DNA of 64,000 nucleotides from Bartonella sp. AR 15-3 (GCF_002022445.1 NZ_MUYE01000001.1:1433501-1497500); one strand, 5' to 3'. Shown: positions 1 to 8,496, numbered from the stretch's first letter. The notes: generated by a model not told the origin, from the sequence alone. Program-made: numbers and translations.

Positions 1-440
1 GGACAAGTCCTATTAAAGCTCTTAAAATTATTTTACACAATGCAAAACAAAAAGCGAAGCAAGGGCGTGAAATTCTCATTTTTCCTGAAGGGACGCGTAA
101 ACAACCTGGTCAAGATCCAGATTATAAACCAGGAATTACTGCTCTTTATAATGAACTTAAACTTCAAGTTGTACCCATTGCCCACAATGCTGGTTTATAT
201 TGGCCACGTAATAATTTTCGTCGCTATCCAGGAACAATTCGTGTCCGTATTCTTCCGCCTATTAAAACCGGCTTAAGTAAACGTGATTTTTTAGACCAAC
301 TCATTCAAAAAACAGAAAAAGCTTGTGATGAGTTACTTTTATTAGCTGCTCAAGACCCCAATCCTCCTCCTATGCCACCTTCTGCGGTTAAAAGACTTCA
401 AACACTTGGTCATAATTGGAAAGGACCTGTGCGTGATTAA
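1..440 (+). CDS. plsC: 1-acyl-sn-glycerol-3-phosphate acyltransferase, C-terminal part
   Basis: An open frame runs from the window edge to the stop at 438-440, so the 5' part and start lie outside. It contains FPEGTR followed by a conserved proline/glycine stretch (KPGITALY) and VVPIAHNAG, the signature of PlsC/LPLAT acyltransferases that add the second acyl chain to lysophosphatidic acid at the inner membrane. The HX4D catalytic motif should lie upstream and is not visible. The last 40 residues are proline-rich and less conserved. The family is clear; exact substrate specificity is inferred. Confidence 0.85.
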   Translation, partial: TSPIKALKIILHNAKQKAKQGREILIFPEGTRKQPGQDPDYKPGITALYNELKLQVVPIAHNAGLYWPRNNFRRYPGTIRVRILPPIKTGLSKRDFLDQLIQKTEKACDELLLLAAQDPNPPPMPPSAVKRLQTLGHNWKGPVRD

Positions 441-535
441 ATATTCATCTTCTTTATGTATATACAAAATCCTTATAATAAAATTAAAACAGTGCTGGAT
501 TACTTAAATCTAAAAATAATGGGGGAATTTACTTT

Positions 536-1639
536 ATGCGCCAACTCTTCCACACACTTTTTTTCTCTTTCATTTTAAGTATGATAGGCTCTCTAACTCT
601 AGCCCATCCTTTCATCTCTGTTGACGCTACAACTGGACGAATATTAAAGCATAACCAAGCTTTTGAACGTTGGTATCCTGCTTCTTTAACAAAATTAATG
701 ATGACTTATGTTATTTTCCGAGCCATGAGCACAGGAGAAATTTCACCCCATAAGCATATCACCATAAGCAAAAACGCAGCGCAAGCGCCTGCCATCAATT
801 CAGGTTATAAAGCCGGTTCTGTTCTTACACTTGATACGGCCTTAAAAATTACTTTGGTTAAATCCACGAATGATTTAGCTATCGCTATAAGTGAAGCTAT
901 TTCCGGTTCACAAGAAGCCTTTGTGAAACAAATGAATGCAGAAGCTCAACGTCTAGGTATGTTTGGAACCAATTTTACAAATACAAGTGGATTGCCAAAT
1001 CCAAATAATTACTCCACAGCACGGGATATTGCTCTTTTAGCGGTTCAAATCCGTCGAGAATTTCCTCAATATACTCATTATTTTTCTATTCCAGCCATTG
1101 ATTTCGGTAATGGGCAAAAAATTCAATCTAATTCAAATAATCTTATTGGTCGTTTTGATGGCATAGATGGCATGAAAACAGGATTTATTTGTGCTTCCGG
1201 TTTCAATCTTGTCGCTTCAGCAACCAGAAATAAGCGAACAATTATCGTTGTTATTTTAGGATCAGACAGTATCAATAAAAGAGAAGAAAAAGCAGCAGAA
1301 TTGCTTAATGCAGGATTTTCAGATAAAGGGTCTCCTCAATCAACATTAGCAACATTAGAACCTTATGGTACAAAAATATCACAAATAACCGATATGAGAC
1401 AACAAATATGTACACCTGAAGCTATAAAAACGCGTTTAGATTCTTATGATGAAAAAGGAAATATTATTCTCACCTCGCCTTTAATCACTGCTTTACCTCC
1501 TTCTATTCTTCCTTTGCAAGTAAAACTCATTAGCGCACCGAAAACATTGAAAATCAATGGAAAAGTAGTACGAGAAATTCCCATTCCACGTAAACGGCCT
1601 CCCTATCACTATATGACAAAAGCAGTTAATCACATTTAA
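536..1639 (+). CDS. dacF: D-alanyl-D-alanine carboxypeptidase (penicillin-binding protein 5/6 family)
   Basis: The 367-residue protein begins with a hydrophobic signal peptide (about residues 1-24). The three serine-peptidase S11 motifs are present: S50-L-T-K53, S110-T-N112 and K214-T-G216. Enzymes of this family trim the terminal D-alanine from peptidoglycan stem peptides in the periplasm. A C-terminal region with prolines follows the catalytic domain, as in PBP5/6-type enzymes. The ATG is preceded by GGGGGA about 9 nt upstream. The next gene begins 8 nt after the stop, so the two are probably co-transcribed. dacF versus dacD/dacC is a family-level guess. Confidence 0.88.
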   Translation: MRQLFHTLFFSFILSMIGSLTLAHPFISVDATTGRILKHNQAFERWYPASLTKLMMTYVIFRAMSTGEISPHKHITISKNAAQAPAINSGYKAGSVLTLDTALKITLVKSTNDLAIAISEAISGSQEAFVKQMNAEAQRLGMFGTNFTNTSGLPNPNNYSTARDIALLAVQIRREFPQYTHYFSIPAIDFGNGQKIQSNSNNLIGRFDGIDGMKTGFICASGFNLVASATRNKRTIIVVILGSDSINKREEKAAELLNAGFSDKGSPQSTLATLEPYGTKISQITDMRQQICTPEAIKTRLDSYDEKGNIILTSPLITALPPSILPLQVKLISAPKTLKINGKVVREIPIPRKRPPYHYMTKAVNHI

Positions 1640-1647
1640 TATTTCAA

Positions 1648-2703
1648 ATGCAAACAACACGTATTCCTGTCACTCTTATTACCGGTTTTTTAGGTTCTGG
1701 TAAAACAACTTTGCTTAATTATTTGCTGCAAGATCCTCTTTTAGCTAACAGTGCTGTTATCGTTAACGAATTCGGTGAAATAAGCATTGACCATCTTCTT
1801 GTTGAAAAAGCAACAGAAGGAATTATTGAATTAACAAATGGCTGTTTATGCTGCAATTTACGCAGTGATTTAGTCGATATATTAGTTGATTTAATTGATT
1901 ACACTCAAACAAAATATCTTAAAAAATTGAATCGCATTATAATTGAAACAACAGGTTTAGCTGATCCTGCCCCTATTTTACAAATTCTTTTAAGCCATCC
2001 TATCTTAGCTCAAGCATTAGATATTGATGCTGTTATTACAACATTTGATGCATTAAACTCTCCTCCTATTCTCGAATCTCATCCTGAAATACAAAAACAA
2101 TTGGCTCTTGCTGACAAAATTATTCTTACAAAAACCGATCTTACAGACCATACAATTCCCCTAGATTTTCTCATCAACAAACTCAAAGCTCTTAATCCCG
2201 CAGCGCAAATTATCACTTCCCATTCTGACCAATGCAGTCCACATGAATTAGTAAATAAAATAATTTGGAATAAAAGAGAAGCTAACATAGAGCTAAAAAA
2301 ATGGCTCCCCACTTTTTCACATAATCATTATCAAAATTTTCGCGCTTTTTCATTAGACTGTAATGAACCGCTTCACCCTGCTACTTTAAACATTTTTCTA
2401 AATCTCTTAAAAGATCTTTATGGTGAAAAATTACTCCGTGTAAAAGCCATTATCGCATTGCAAGATAATCCGCATAGTCCACTTATTCTTCATGGGGTAC
2501 AAACATTTTTTCATCCACCAATAAGGCTTCCGGCATGGCCAAAAGGCATCACAAAGACTCGCTTTGTCATCATTACTCACAATATTGAAAAAGAGGCAAT
2601 ACAAAAACTGCTTGATGCTTGTTTAAATAAACCAGCAATAGATACTCCAGACAAAACTGCTATTTTAGATAATCCTTTAGTTATTCCAGGAGTAAAATTT
2701 TAA
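1648..2703 (+). CDS. CobW/COG0523 family GTP-binding protein
   Basis: This 351-residue P-loop GTPase has GFLGSGKT at residues 13-20, the metal-binding CxCC motif at 66-69 (CLCC), a LADP switch segment and TKTDL as the base-recognition motif. A CobW C-terminal domain occupies about the last 110 residues. Members of COG0523 are metallochaperones, often for zinc, or take part in cobalamin metabolism. Which metal is served cannot be read from the sequence. No cobalamin genes are nearby, so a zinc or general metal role is more likely than cobalamin synthesis. Confidence 0.85.
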   Translation: MQTTRIPVTLITGFLGSGKTTLLNYLLQDPLLANSAVIVNEFGEISIDHLLVEKATEGIIELTNGCLCCNLRSDLVDILVDLIDYTQTKYLKKLNRIIIETTGLADPAPILQILLSHPILAQALDIDAVITTFDALNSPPILESHPEIQKQLALADKIILTKTDLTDHTIPLDFLINKLKALNPAAQIITSHSDQCSPHELVNKIIWNKREANIELKKWLPTFSHNHYQNFRAFSLDCNEPLHPATLNIFLNLLKDLYGEKLLRVKAIIALQDNPHSPLILHGVQTFFHPPIRLPAWPKGITKTRFVIITHNIEKEAIQKLLDACLNKPAIDTPDKTAILDNPLVIPGVKF

Positions 2704-2799
2704 TCTCCTTTGCACATTAACAAATCAACTACTCACACACAACTTATTTTATATCACTCTTATAACTGAAGGATCGTATATGCTCAATATAGCTCATCC

Positions 2800-3549
2800 T
2801 TATAAAGCTACCGAAACTGAAGTTTCATTAGCAAAATGATCAAAAACATAACGTTTATTATAAACAGTAATTTTGGGAGGTTTACGATTTCTTTCAAAAA
2901 AATCATAGCCTTCTTTGAGCATCATCCAGAATTCATAATGAGGACTCATATGATGGCGTTGCATATTAACATCGGTCATACGAAAAGGAAAAGCATGTAA
3001 CTGAAACTCTTTTTGCCCACCCCTAAAAGCATCTCGCGCAAAGGCATAGATTTGAGCCATATTCCTATCATTCATTGAATAACAACCTACAGAAGCACAG
3101 GCTCCATGAACCATAAGATAACTCCCTGTACGGCCATGAATTTGATCATAAAGATTAGGAAAACCTATATTAAAAGAAAGATAATATTTCGAATAAGGGT
3201 TCATTTGATTTTCCTGAACGGTATAAAAACCTTCTGGAGCTTGCAAATCGCCTTCTCGATATTTAGGTCCAAGCTGGCCTGACCATTTGCAAATATCATA
3301 ACTTACAACAAGAACAAATACTCCTGAACGATTTTGTTTCCAAATTTCAGCAATATTATCTTCCTTAAAAAATCGCATCATAATCGGTGCATATTGATCA
3401 ATATCATGAATAGCCATTTTATCAAGGATTTCTCGAGGCAATGACTGTGCAATTTTAGCTTTGAAAGAAGTAGGTAATCTCTCCTGACATGCCATCAACA
3501 TTCCCGTTACAATAAAAAATACTGTTGAAAACAATTTATTTAATTTCAT
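2800..3549 (-). CDS. YafK-like L,D-transpeptidase domain lipoprotein
   Basis: The ATG at 3549 gives a 249-residue protein with a lipoprotein-type signal (LMAC, Cys21). An upstream TTG at 3618 would overlap accA and bury the signal peptide, so it is rejected. The YkuD catalytic block HGACASVGCYSMND has His148, Ser153 and catalytic Cys156, the arrangement of the YafK/ErfK branch (COG3034). These periplasmic enzymes form or cut 3-3 crosslinks or attach or release proteins from peptidoglycan. It lies just downstream of accA on the same strand. Exact reaction is inferred from family only. Confidence 0.85.
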   Translation of the reverse strand: MKLNKLFSTVFFIVTGMLMACQERLPTSFKAKIAQSLPREILDKMAIHDIDQYAPIMMRFFKEDNIAEIWKQNRSGVFVLVVSYDICKWSGQLGPKYREGDLQAPEGFYTVQENQMNPYSKYYLSFNIGFPNLYDQIHGRTGSYLMVHGACASVGCYSMNDRNMAQIYAFARDAFRGGQKEFQLHAFPFRMTDVNMQRHHMSPHYEFWMMLKEGYDFFERNRKPPKITVYNKRYVFDHFANETSVSVAL

Positions 3550-3578
3550 TGAATAAAAGGGCTCCGACGGTAAATATA

Positions 3579-4535
3579 TCAACTCAAAGAACGACCAATT
3601 TGAAGATATTTTTCCCAACGCTCTTTTTTAATAGTTTCTCCATCTTTTCCAGCCATAGACTTTAAAGCATCTGTAATTATATTACCTGTTGATTCAATTA
3701 CAATTTCTTTTCCCCGATGAGCTCCTCCCAAAGGCTCAGGAATAATACCATCAATAATCTGTAACTTATAAAGATCTTGAGCAGTAATGCGCATATTCGT
3801 TGCAGCATCCTTTGCACGAGCTGAATCACGCCATAAAATAGAAGCCGCACCTTCTGGTGAAATAACCGAATAAATCGAATGCTCCAACATATAAACTTTA
3901 TTGGCTGCAGCAATTGCTATTGCTCCCCCAGAACCTCCTTCTCCAATAATAACAGAAACAACAGGAACCTGTAAGCGTAAAGTTGCAGCTGTTGATTGAG
4001 CAATTGCCTCTGCCTGTCCACGTTCTTCAGCACTCACTCCAGGATAAGCACCTGCCGTATCAACAAAAGTCAGTAATGGCAATTGAAAACGATCAGCCAT
4101 TTCCATAATACGTGCAGCTTTGCGGTATCCTTCTGGACGTGCAGAACCAAAATTATAGTGCAAACGGGTTTGTGTATCATAACCTTTTTCTTGACCTATA
4201 TAAGCAATTGCTTCACCCTTAAAGCGTGCAAAACCAGCTTGAATAGCTGCATCTTCAGCGAATTTACGATCACCTGCCAAAGGTGTAACATCAGTCAACA
4301 ATTGCGCTGAATAATCCATAAAATGAGGTCGATCAGGATGACGAGCTACCTGTGTTTTTTGCCACGGTGATAATTTTTTATAGAGATCTCTCAAAGCTGT
4401 TTGAGAACGCATTTCAAGACGCGCAATCTCATCACTCATATTAAGACTATCTTTTTCCTGAGCGATTTTTTTTAATTCAAGAATTTGCAGATCAAGATCG
4501 GCAACTGGTTTTTCAAAATCAAGATAATTATACAT
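3579..4535 (-). CDS. accA: Acetyl-CoA carboxylase carboxyltransferase subunit alpha
   Basis: The protein starts MYNYLDFEKPVADLD, typical of alphaproteobacterial AccA, so the ATG at 4535 is preferred to a TTG at 4544. It is 318 residues and contains the GEGGSGGAIAI oxyanion and CoA-binding segment and SVISPEGAASILWRD. With AccD (not in this window) it transfers carboxyl from carboxybiotin to acetyl-CoA, giving malonyl-CoA, the first step of fatty acid synthesis in the cytoplasm. It lies downstream of xerD on the same strand. Confidence 0.96.
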   Translation of the reverse strand: MYNYLDFEKPVADLDLQILELKKIAQEKDSLNMSDEIARLEMRSQTALRDLYKKLSPWQKTQVARHPDRPHFMDYSAQLLTDVTPLAGDRKFAEDAAIQAGFARFKGEAIAYIGQEKGYDTQTRLHYNFGSARPEGYRKAARIMEMADRFQLPLLTFVDTAGAYPGVSAEERGQAEAIAQSTAATLRLQVPVVSVIIGEGGSGGAIAIAAANKVYMLEHSIYSVISPEGAASILWRDSARAKDAATNMRITAQDLYKLQIIDGIIPEPLGGAHRGKEIVIESTGNIITDALKSMAGKDGETIKKERWEKYLQIGRSLS

Positions 4536-4611
4536 TGCATCCAACTTATTTTGTATAATTTATATACTTATAATTTATTTTTAAAGTATTTTTCAAAAGA
4601 TAATCTTTTCT

Positions 4612-5550
4612 TTACCCACTCTTACACTGATCAATAAGCGGATGATGTTCATTAACCAAACGATGCAGCCTAGCTTCCAGTACATGTGTATAAATTTGAG
4701 TTGTAGAAATATCACAATGACCTAATAAATGTTGAACCGCACGCAAATCAGCCCCATTTTGCAACAGGTGGCTTGCAAAAGCATGGCGCAACACATGAGG
4801 AGAAAAGTTTTCACTTTGTATTCCTGCTCTTTTAGCGAGATCTTTTAATCCGCGAGCAACAAATTGGCGTGCAATATATCCAGTCGATGAACGAGCAGGA
4901 AAAAGGTAAAAACTTGTTGCATCTTTTCCCTGATCACGCAAAATCAACCATTGCGACAGAACTTGACGTGCCTTCTCTGATACAAGTACCACTCGCTCTT
5001 TTCCACCTTTACCGCGAACCAAAATAAATGCCTCTTTTCTTCGTACAGCTTGAACCGGAAGACTGACTAGCTCACTGATACGTAATCCTGTCGCATAAAG
5101 CATTTCAAGAAACACCCAAAGACGCAAAGCACGGTAATAATTCTGGGATCCATACTCCGCTTGATCTGTCTCCAATTGCGCAAAATCAAGTAATTTTGTC
5201 ACCGCATCTTCACTGATAATTTTCGGCAAAGGGCGTCCTTGACGCGGTGAATCAATATCATTAGAAGGATCATCTTCTCTTAATCCTTCAGCATAAAGAA
5301 ATTGAAAAAATTGACGTAAAGTTGATAACCGACGTGCTTGTGAAGTTGCAGCGCAACCAGCAATCTGCATGAGCGATAAAAGATTGATCAAATCTTCTCT
5401 TTGCGCCGAAAAAAATGAAATAGAGCGCGAAGATAATTTATTTTGTGCCCATTGTAAATCATGTTGATAAGCTAAAAGTGTACGAACAGAAGCACCTCGC
5501 TCCGCACTCATCATTTCAAGGAAACGATCTATGACAGCATTATTTTTCAT
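4612..5550 (-). CDS. xerD: Tyrosine recombinase XerD
   Basis: The 312-residue protein has a SAM-like N-terminal DNA-binding domain (about residues 5-90) and a catalytic domain with R157 (ATGLRISEL), a lysine in the GKGGKER hairpin (about 181-184), H252-x-x-R255, H278 and nucleophile Y287. XerC and XerD resolve chromosome dimers at dif. Length and a chromosomal housekeeping setting favour XerD over a mobile-element integrase. The ATG overlaps the stop of a 53-codon membrane ORF by 4 nt (ATGA), pointing to translational coupling. Confidence 0.92.
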   Translation of the reverse strand: MKNNAVIDRFLEMMSAERGASVRTLLAYQHDLQWAQNKLSSRSISFFSAQREDLINLLSLMQIAGCAATSQARRLSTLRQFFQFLYAEGLREDDPSNDIDSPRQGRPLPKIISEDAVTKLLDFAQLETDQAEYGSQNYYRALRLWVFLEMLYATGLRISELVSLPVQAVRRKEAFILVRGKGGKERVVLVSEKARQVLSQWLILRDQGKDATSFYLFPARSSTGYIARQFVARGLKDLAKRAGIQSENFSPHVLRHAFASHLLQNGADLRAVQHLLGHCDISTTQIYTHVLEARLHRLVNEHHPLIDQCKSG

Positions 5551-5708
5551 GTATTTTCTTTCGAAGATTCCTTTAACAAATCTAAAGGCACATCAACGTT
5601 TATATCCACCATCACTGGTTGAACATAAACTACAAGTGCGATCATAATGCTAAAAAGAATAATAATTAAAATGAAAAATATTATTAAAAATCGGGTTAAT
5701 GTTGGCAT
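5547..5708 (-). CDS. Small single-pass membrane protein upstream of xerD
   Basis: This 53-residue ORF starts MPTLTRFLIIFF, has one strongly hydrophobic segment (about residues 7-28) and a short hydrophilic tail after VVYVQPVMVDINVDVPLDLL. Its stop overlaps the xerD start as ATGA, the best evidence that it is translated. I recall similar short membrane ORFs beside xerD in Rhizobiales but know no function. The positively charged N-terminus suggests the tail is outside the inner membrane (inference). Confidence 0.6.
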   Translation of the reverse strand: MPTLTRFLIIFFILIIILFSIMIALVVYVQPVMVDINVDVPLDLLKESSKENT

Positions 5709-5877
5709 GAAACAAACTATTCTAAAAAAAAATCTTAATTTTCTATCATATCTGATAAAGATTAACAGGTATTGACTTTAAGATAGATAGATATCAAAAT
5801 AAAATCATAAATAATAATTGTTCTAAGAATATCCTCACAACACAAATAAAAAATCAACTGTTACTTTATATTAACTA

Positions 5878-6295
5878 ATGAACACGCTCATATTCGTTTG
5901 TCTTATGAGCGCAGGAAAATCAATCATTGAAAAACATATTGTCATCATGCGTAATTTACTTTTTTATGATATTAATAAAATAGAATTTCACACTCTTGAG
6001 CAAAGCATCATTTAAATATCTTTTAAAAATCTCTCTCATTTTAGCAACAAGCGGAGGAGCTTATATACCGAAAACCATATACAAAATGAGGTATCCATAT
6101 GGCTCAAAACAGATCTTAATATTCTCATTGAATATGTTTTAAAGCATCCCACTCGACTATTGCTTCAAAAAAAGACTAAAAAAATCATCAAGAACTTATA
6201 GAACAACGCTACCCTATCCATTTAAAAGCAAACTTAATGATTAATCACAGAAAACGTAGAGTAGCACAAAATTTATACGATCCGCATAATGCTCC
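5878..6295 (+). pseudogene. aroK: Decayed shikimate kinase
   Basis: Three frames together read as a shikimate kinase. The P-loop is LMSAGKSII (from about 5899; normal GLMGAGKS). Then come a remnant of the LATGGGA block, ILATSGGAY (about 6038-6064), and SIWLKTDLNIL followed by HPTRLLLQ (about 6093-6165). The tail reads ELIEQRYPIHLKANL in another frame. Stop codons and frame changes separate the pieces, and the Asp/Arg substrate-binding region is missing. AroK would phosphorylate shikimate; no functional product is possible. The remnant runs straight into an aroB remnant, preserving the usual aroK-aroB order. Confidence 0.82.
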
Positions 6296-6317
6296 TTGCA
6301 CAAAAAAATATATGAAA

Positions 6318-6575
6318 CTAGAGCACACAATTTACTAAATCTTGGCAACACATTTGGTTTACCTACAAAATTACAGGATATTCCAGAGACTGAAATGTTA
6401 ATGACCTTTATAGCATAAGATAAGAAAATCTCAGAAAATAGTCTAACTATCCATCCTAACACGGGAACTCAGTCAATTATTTATTGCAAAACATATTACA
6501 CCGAATGTCATTCTAACTAAATTTTTAAAAACAAAAATTAATGAAACCGCATTAATAAATATTTATAATGATTGA
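6318..6575 (+). pseudogene. aroB: 3-dehydroquinate synthase remnant with internal deletion
   Basis: Directly after the aroK remnant, 6326-6355 reads HNLLNLGNTFG, matching the AroB metal-site motif NLGHTFGHALE. It then jumps to LPTKLQDIP, DKKISENSLTI and, after a frame change, ILTRELSQLFIAKH, which match the C-terminal part of AroB (normally GLPT..DIP, then a DKK block). The N-terminal half and the stretch between the two motifs are missing, so an internal deletion joined two distant pieces. A stop interrupts the piece as well (near 6418). AroB would make dehydroquinate; this copy is dead. Confidence 0.8.
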
Positions 6576-6614
6576 TTAACTTCACCGCTTTCGCTATAAA
6601 ATTAACGTGATTGG

Positions 6615-6922
6615 GTCTGCGTAGCTCAGTAGGATAGAGCACAGGATTCCTAAAAAATTGGGCACTTTCAGAAGAAATTCTAAAAGTGAATCTGCTCAAA
6701 TTCGGGGAAAACTTCACAAGAATTTGTATGTCAATCCCGAGCTAAGTCTCTTTTTAAACAAAGAGAAAAGTGTAGAGACTGAACGGGCAGCACCTAAAAA
6801 GCATAAGCTTTAAGGTGAAGAGACAGTCCAGACCACAAACAGTTTTTTTGATAAAGCTGGCGGTGAAAATCGAAGTGGTATGAATCCTGGGGTCGTAGGT
6901 TCGAATCCTGCCGTAGACACCA
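6615..6922 (+). tRNA. tRNA-Arg(CCU), interrupted by a group I intron
   Basis: Exons at 6615-6651 and 6883-6922 join into a full tRNA. The acceptor stem is GTCTGCG/CGTAGAC, the discriminator is A, and CCA is encoded at 6920-6922. The D stem is GCTC/GAGC. The anticodon stem is CAGGA/TCCTG with loop TT-CCT-AA (anticodon 6649-6651). The T arm contains GGTTCGAATCC. The intron lies immediately 3' of the anticodon. This tRNA reads AGG codons. Interrupted tRNA-Arg(CCU) genes are known in Agrobacterium and other alphaproteobacteria. Confidence 0.95.
6652..6882 (+). other. Group I intron (231 nt, no ORF) in tRNA-Arg(CCU)
   Basis: The 5' exon ends in U6651, which can wobble with G6660 while CC pairs with GG (6661-6662), forming P1. 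The intron ends in G6882, the expected omega-G. Paired elements are visible: P2 (6663-6668 with 6683-6688), P3 (6723-6727 with 6835-6839), P4 (6736-6739 with 6784-6787), P5 (6745-6750 with 6775-6780) and P6 (6791-6795 with 6813-6817). An AAGAGACAGTCC-type core strand lies at about 6818-6829. There is no homing endonuclease. Small introns of this kind, as in Agrobacterium tRNA-Arg and Azoarcus tRNA-Ile, self-splice; self-splicing here is inferred. Confidence 0.92.
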
Positions 6923-6966
6923 CTCCATAAATTACAATCATTACTTTGAATAATTAAGGAAACATT

Positions 6967-7332
6967 ATGAAAAAATTCTACTTAAGTTTATTATTGTTCA
7001 ACCCAATTACTGCCTTCGCGGGCTCTTTGGTAATTAATGTACCAGATGTTCCGGAACCTATAATAACTAATGTTGTTTATCAATGTGATACTGGAACAAA
7101 TAAAGAAAAAGTCGAAGCAACTTATCTTAATGCTGATAATATCTCGTTAGTTGATTTTAAATGGAAAGGTGAGCGCATTATCGGTTCAAATGTTATCGCT
7201 GCTTCAGGATCAAAATATGCAGGAGCCCAGTATATTTGGTGGGAATCTAAAAATGAAGTTACACTTTTTGATCTTATAAATGATCCAGAAGAAAAAAAAC
7301 CTATTTTTTGTAAAATAGAAGATAAGCAATAA
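6967..7332 (+). CDS. Periplasmic MliC-family (C-type lysozyme inhibitor) protein
   Basis: This 121-residue protein has a signal peptide (MKKFYLSLLLFNPITAFA, cleavage about residue 18). The C-terminal domain begins VVYQCDTG and ends with ISASG-like AASGSKYAGAQYIWWESKNEVTLFD, the pattern of MliC/PliC lysozyme inhibitors, in which a Ser and Lys in the loop block the lysozyme active site. Two cysteines (in YQCD and FCKI) can form the conserved disulfide. It lacks a lipobox, so it is probably soluble in the periplasm. AAGGAAAC precedes the ATG. A role in resisting host lysozyme is inferred. Confidence 0.75.
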   Translation: MKKFYLSLLLFNPITAFAGSLVINVPDVPEPIITNVVYQCDTGTNKEKVEATYLNADNISLVDFKWKGERIIGSNVIAASGSKYAGAQYIWWESKNEVTLFDLINDPEEKKPIFCKIEDKQ

Positions 7333-7364
7333 AATAAGTTTTTATCGATTAGTTTTACATTCGT

Positions 7365-7733
7365 TTAAACTTTATGTTTCTTCTTTTTACTAAATAAAAG
7401 AGAAAGTGGTTTTTTTAAAGAATTCTCTGATTGATCTCGATAGGCTGCTGTTTGTGACAACAACATAGAAGTTATTGGTGTTGTCATAAACAAAAAAATC
7501 ATCAACAATATTTCGTGAACAACAAATTCATGATCGACAAATATTGAATAAAAAAAGGAAGCAATAATAATACTGCTTCCCCCCCAACTTGTACTCAATG
7601 AAGATGTATGCAAACGTTCATAAAAGTTGGAAAAACGTACAAGCCCTATCGTTCCAATGAGAGTAAGACTAGATCCCAATATTAAAAAAATGCTAATTAT
7701 AATAGCGCCCCAAAGTGAAATATCATCCTTCAT
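7365..7733 (-). CDS. mnhG: Mrp/Pha monovalent cation/H+ antiporter subunit G
   Basis: A 122-residue membrane protein with three hydrophobic segments and the family's GTIGLVRFSNFYERLH motif (about residues 27-42). MnhG/PhaG is the last gene of the six-gene operon and is needed for assembly of the multi-subunit Na+(K+)/H+ antiporter in the inner membrane. The start overlaps the stop of subunit F by 4 nt. The gene contains an intact run of seven C on the plus strand at 7579-7585, in contrast to the runs of six that break phaAB and sucD. Confidence 0.9.
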   Translation of the reverse strand: MKDDISLWGAIIISIFLILGSSLTLIGTIGLVRFSNFYERLHTSSLSTSWGGSSIIIASFFYSIFVDHEFVVHEILLMIFLFMTTPITSMLLSQTAAYRDQSENSLKKPLSLLFSKKKKHKV

Positions 7734-8011
7734 TCAATAATTTCTCCACGCATTAAAAATTTTGCTAAAGCGATACTTGATATAGGGCCTAAAAGGCTAA
7801 TAATGAGAGCAGCTTCAAAAGAGATAGTTGTCCCTGAACGAATATCAAACGTCAGAAATAAAAGGATAGCTGCCATATAAAGAGCATCCAAACCAACAAT
7901 TCGATCTTGTGCTCTTGGACCACGAATCAATCGAAAAAATGCTAGAATCATTGCCAAACTTAAAAAAAGCTGTGAAAAATAAAGTCCCCAATAAAGAATA
8001 ACCATACTCAT
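7730..8011 (-). CDS. mnhF: Mrp/Pha antiporter subunit F
   Basis: A 93-residue protein with three predicted transmembrane helices and the family block FRLIRGPRAQDRIVGLDALYM. MrpF/PhaF is a small membrane subunit of the cation/proton antiporter; homologues have been linked to bile-salt and cation efflux. Both ends overlap neighbours by 4 nt (E upstream, G downstream), typical of coupled translation in this operon. Confidence 0.92.
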   Translation of the reverse strand: MSMVILYWGLYFSQLFLSLAMILAFFRLIRGPRAQDRIVGLDALYMAAILLFLTFDIRSGTTISFEAALIISLLGPISSIALAKFLMRGEIIE

Positions 8012-8496
8012 GAAAAAATCTCCAAAAGTAACTGCTCATATCGCTGTTTGATCAACTGTTCATAATCATTCCCATCTATTAAATTTAAGACGTGAATTAA
8101 AAGTTCACTATTATTGCTATTATAAGCAATCCAAACGGTGCCTGGAGTTACTGCCAAGATGCATGCTAAAATAGTTAAAGCTATCTGACTCTCAAGCACT
8201 AGAGGGATAACAACAAAACCAGATTTTTGTTTTTTACACCTTTTTGTTAAAATTAACCAAGCGACTGAAATATTTGAAGAAATAGAATCTATAAATACCC
8301 GAAATAATAATAGAAAAACCGCTTTCCAATTTTTAATGGTGGCTGTCTTCACCTCAATAAGCTGCATCATAAAACTACTTAACAAAGCAATAATAATGCC
8401 TAAAAGAAATTGACCTAAATTAAAACCGTTTAAAATCATCCACATTAAAACAATCGCACAGCTAAAAAAAGGATAAGAAAAAAAACGATTCATCAA
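8008..8496 (-). CDS. mnhE: Mrp/Pha antiporter subunit E
   Basis: A 162-residue MnhE family protein: two N-terminal helices followed by a cytosolic domain containing VTPGTVWIAYNSNNSELLIHVL, close to the family's TPGT...D..L.VH.L pattern. It is a structural subunit of the antiporter complex. Overlaps of 4 nt with D and F place it inside the same transcript. Length is normal for the family. Confidence 0.9.
   Translation of the reverse strand: MMNRFFSYPFFSCAIVLMWMILNGFNLGQFLLGIIIALLSSFMMQLIEVKTATIKNWKAVFLLLFRVFIDSISSNISVAWLILTKRCKKQKSGFVVIPLVLESQIALTILACILAVTPGTVWIAYNSNNSELLIHVLNLIDGNDYEQLIKQRYEQLLLEIFS

Noticed and set aside
6241-6462. Minus-strand open frame of 73 codons
   Set aside because: It lies antisense over the aroK/aroB remnants and has no family resemblance.
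4612-6922. xerD, gene remnants and tRNA-Arg as a genomic island with integrase and attachment site
   Set aside because: XerD is the housekeeping type, no direct repeat of the tRNA 3' end was seen, and the neighbouring remnants are core shikimate genes.
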